From positions 44,551,450 to 44,615,449 of the forward strand of contig OX359250.1 in assembly GCA_947179485.1 (NCBI GenBank): 64,000 nt of DNA, in the 5' to 3' direction. The translations under genes were made by a program, and so were the position numbers. The notes beneath the pieces were generated by a model. It was not told the origin of the DNA. It was given only the letters and a program-made list of their open reading frames with translations, and ran no database searches. Below, piece after piece: positions 61,915-64,000 of the stretch. Source of the DNA: Allacma fusca. Taxonomy: Eukaryota; Arthropoda; Collembola; Symphypleona; Sminthuridae. Each line of letters starts with the position of its first letter. Position 1 is the stretch's first letter.

Positions 61915-64000
61915 GTGACAAGAAGGATGCTTTTTCCTACCGCACAAATTACTATTATTACTATGGCGTCGTGTAGTCCATTTCACGCAAATGGAGTAGG
62001 TCTCTATTATTTTTGAATCTCCCTCTTCCACCCATAACTTACTGCATTCTAGTCCTTCCGATGCACTACTGCCTCTCAAGCACATCATTGACAATTATTA
62101 CTGCAACTTCATTTCTCTCAGGGTTCCGTAACCCTGGGCCTCATAGCGACTAGCGTTATTCACAGTGTCACTCCTGGCTCTTCACAGAGCAACACACTGT
62201 TCGCACAAATTAGAGTTGTGTTCTTTAGAGGTCGACTCTTCTATACAGTAGATTCTCATAGAAGCATTTCCTCAGGCTGTATAGTTGGACACCGTGTACA
62301 AATAACGTTTAGGATCGGGCAAAGGATTTTCACAGAAAAAAAATTGTTCGGGCCTCAAAGCATTTCCCGAACTTTGAATAATTGTTTAGATCACTGGTTG
62401 GGTTTATCTCAGAACCAATTTCCTCTCATTAAATTATTTTCCCTGGGATTCGACAATTCAATTTTAATGTTTGAAACTTACTCCATTATAATTCAAATAC
62501 TCTCAATTATTTTCGAATTTTTCGGGAATTTTAATGTCTTTTAGTCTCCTCATACTCTACCTGGTCTGGCGTTATTTGCACCTGTGGTTCAGCATCATTC
62601 AAAATATTCACATGATTATGACTATATGTATATGCATCAAATGGCACTGGCAGCCACTACTGTATGAACTAGACTTCTAGGCAGCTTATTTGATGACTTT
62701 ACAGCGAGTGCCTTCTGGTACGAACGACTCACAAAAGAAACATGTCACCTTCGTAGAAATTGCAGCTTTTCTCCGACAAGTGCAACCATAATACAATCTA
62801 GTTTGTAGAATTTTGGGGAAAATTCATATGTGGTGTTGATTATTTTATTAGGCCCTGCTCTCCGATTGCAGACTACGGTTTGATTCATTGATTTGCAAAA
62901 CATGATAAGATTCCACATCGCTCTCCGCTTTAACTATTTCCAAGGTTTTCCTCCCTCCTCTTCTTCTTCTTGTGAATGCCTTCTTCTGAGTCAGTGAAGA
63001 CAAGCATTGTGGATTAGGATTTTGGAGGAGTCTCCAATGTTTACTCTCAAGGCTCGATATTATGGTCTGTGCCTCTGTTTTGTGTGTGTGTGTGTTTGTG
63101 TAACTTTTTATTAGTTTACTTCCGTCCCAGAGCAACGACTCACCTCATTCGGGTCTCCCGCTTCTTCCATGGGATTATTTCCCTCAACGTGCATGCTTTC
63201 TCTGTCTCCTTGTAATCGGAGGGGAATTTGGGAGCGGTGCTGTAGCTCCTGAGTCCCCCCGTCCTCCATGCATTGGAAATAATTATTATTGTAAATATTT
63301 ATATCTTAATTATCTATATGTAGAGACCCATCTGTCTCTGTGTGTGCTTCCCAGAGAGTCAATTCTATTTTACGTGTTAATCATCTCAACTCGATCATGG
63401 GACTCAGGGATTCAATTCCCTCCTCACTAGAGCTGCACAATGTAAACAAAAATCCGTGGGATGCTAAACACTTACTTAGTAAATACTATCTGAATGTACA
63501 AGTTCAGCTTGGCCCTGTCACTCCTCCAACAATTCCGCTAGACCGGGCGGGGATGGGAAAGGGAGTTAAATTTTGTATATACAATTATGGAGGACACACT
63601 TGTGAGATTGGGCTTTTAATCAATAAGAAAATCCTAGAATTAATAGATGTGTAGTCTCCTTTCCGGGTTGGGATTTTTGCTTCTCCTGTGTATCTAACTA
63701 TAATTACTCCCCCTCCCCTGTGACTCTATGTGTTGGGTGTAAAAAAAAGATGAGTGTGCCTGGCTCTGTAATACTAAATATGCGGATGACTAACCCCCTC
63801 TCGTATATATCTATCTATAGATAGTTTGTTACTATTTTTAGACGTAGAGTAGATCCATATGTAAATAATACTGCTCTCTGGAACTGTGCATGCAGAGCTA
63901 CTTGGTAGTGTCTAGGCGTGACGTATATAATTAATTACTCTTTACTCTTATAAATAAAATTATTGTAAGTTAAGGGCAACTCCTAGGGAATTCCTGGAGT
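61915..64000 (+). other. CAP intron or read-through tail, to the window edge
   Basis: The giant exon's frame continues 20 codons past the donor to a TAG at 61974, through YRTNYYYYYGVV. Beyond that I see no SH3 or other recognisable exon. It holds a GT microsatellite (63080-63100), a TA-CAG terminus at 62246 and a 104-codon + strand open frame (63340-63654) of unknown meaning. The expected downstream exons are missing. Confidence 0.6.
63080..63100. repeat. (GT)n microsatellite
   Basis: About eight TG units, with one TTT interruption. Confidence 0.88.

Larger units (their letters stand above)
3293..64000 (+). other. CAP: CAP/SORBS adaptor gene, 3' end outside the window
   Basis: This is the extent of the gene from its first recognised ATG to the window edge. 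CAP/SORBS proteins are cytoskeletal adaptors with an N-terminal sorbin-homology region and three C-terminal SH3 domains. They bind vinculin, flotillin and signalling proteins at integrin adhesions, and in flies CAP acts at muscle attachment sites and in chordotonal organs. The call rests on conserved peptides in several exons (SPTVTLLQKARE, LPKGALYLD, PTTPEGVPIAL, WYRRMYESLH, RIEDYTPG, PLHGLRKPAPEKPK), which I recall from insect CAP. Proposed coding exons are 3293-3398, 24069-24449, optional 25159-25371, 50295-50554, 50708-50948, 51969-52139, 52528-52658, 52751-52826, 53193-53222, 53826-54108, 54753-54946 and 57589-61914. All use GT/AG and the phases agree throughout. No SH3 domain is visible, so the gene continues past 64000. 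Confidence 0.88.

Noticed and set aside
63400-63430. GATTCAATTCC, similar to a tRNA T-arm
   Set aside because: No acceptor stem, D-arm or anticodon arm at the right distance.
63340-63654. 104-codon + strand frame near the right edge
   Set aside because: Considered as a downstream CAP exon, but it has no SH3 or other known motif and no clear phase-1 acceptor.

Overview
This is animal nuclear DNA: AT-rich, full of microsatellites, with small exons separated by very long introns. The one gene I can support runs along the + strand from about position 3293 and leaves the window at its right edge. It is a Cbl-associated protein / sorbin-and-SH3 adaptor gene (CAP in Drosophila, SORBS family in vertebrates). 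Several peptides match my memory of arthropod CAP proteins, so I infer an arthropod. Compact genes mixed with tens of kilobases of repeat-punctuated intron would fit a crustacean such as a copepod, but I cannot name the species.

Layout: 1-3292 is non-coding, with one candidate small inverted-repeat element. A short basic first coding exon lies at 3293-3398. A 20.7-kb intron holds only simple repeats and possible element termini. A Ser/Gly/Lys-rich exon follows at 24069-24449, then a candidate optional or alternative-first exon at 25159-25371, then a second huge intron to 50294. From 50295 to 54946 comes a tight cluster of eight exons. It carries the conserved motifs (WTP...FRPV, SPTVTLLQKARE, LPKGALYLD), the split sorbin-homology (SoHo) region, and the PLHGLRKPAPEKPK block. 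A single open exon of about 4.3 kb (57589-61914) then encodes a long, mostly disordered Ser/Arg/Pro-rich region. The C-terminal SH3 domains expected of the family are not here; they should lie beyond 64000.

Every proposed splice junction has GT/AG ends and the reading phase is kept across the whole chain. The twelve-exon main path gives 6199 coding bases (about 2066 codons, ending in phase 1). The weakest points are the acceptors at 25159 and 57589, which lack clear pyrimidine tracts, and the status of the 25159-25371 exon. Phase-1 joins, together with a possible alternative start just upstream of the giant exon (ATG at 57462), suggest a modular gene with more than one promoter.

I see no tRNA, rRNA, CRISPR, viral or retroviral remnant and no intact transposase. 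The non-coding DNA holds many CT/AG and GT/AC microsatellites, several short tandem arrays with 13-, 15-, about 16- and about 20-bp units, a C13-C5-C4 tract, and a dispersed family of TA-flanked CAGT termini that look like Tc1/mariner/pogo-type MITEs. I did not find a new molecular system. The most interesting items are the giant exon and its internal repeats, the NAGNAG microexon in SoHo, the candidate alternative starts, and the MITE-like termini.
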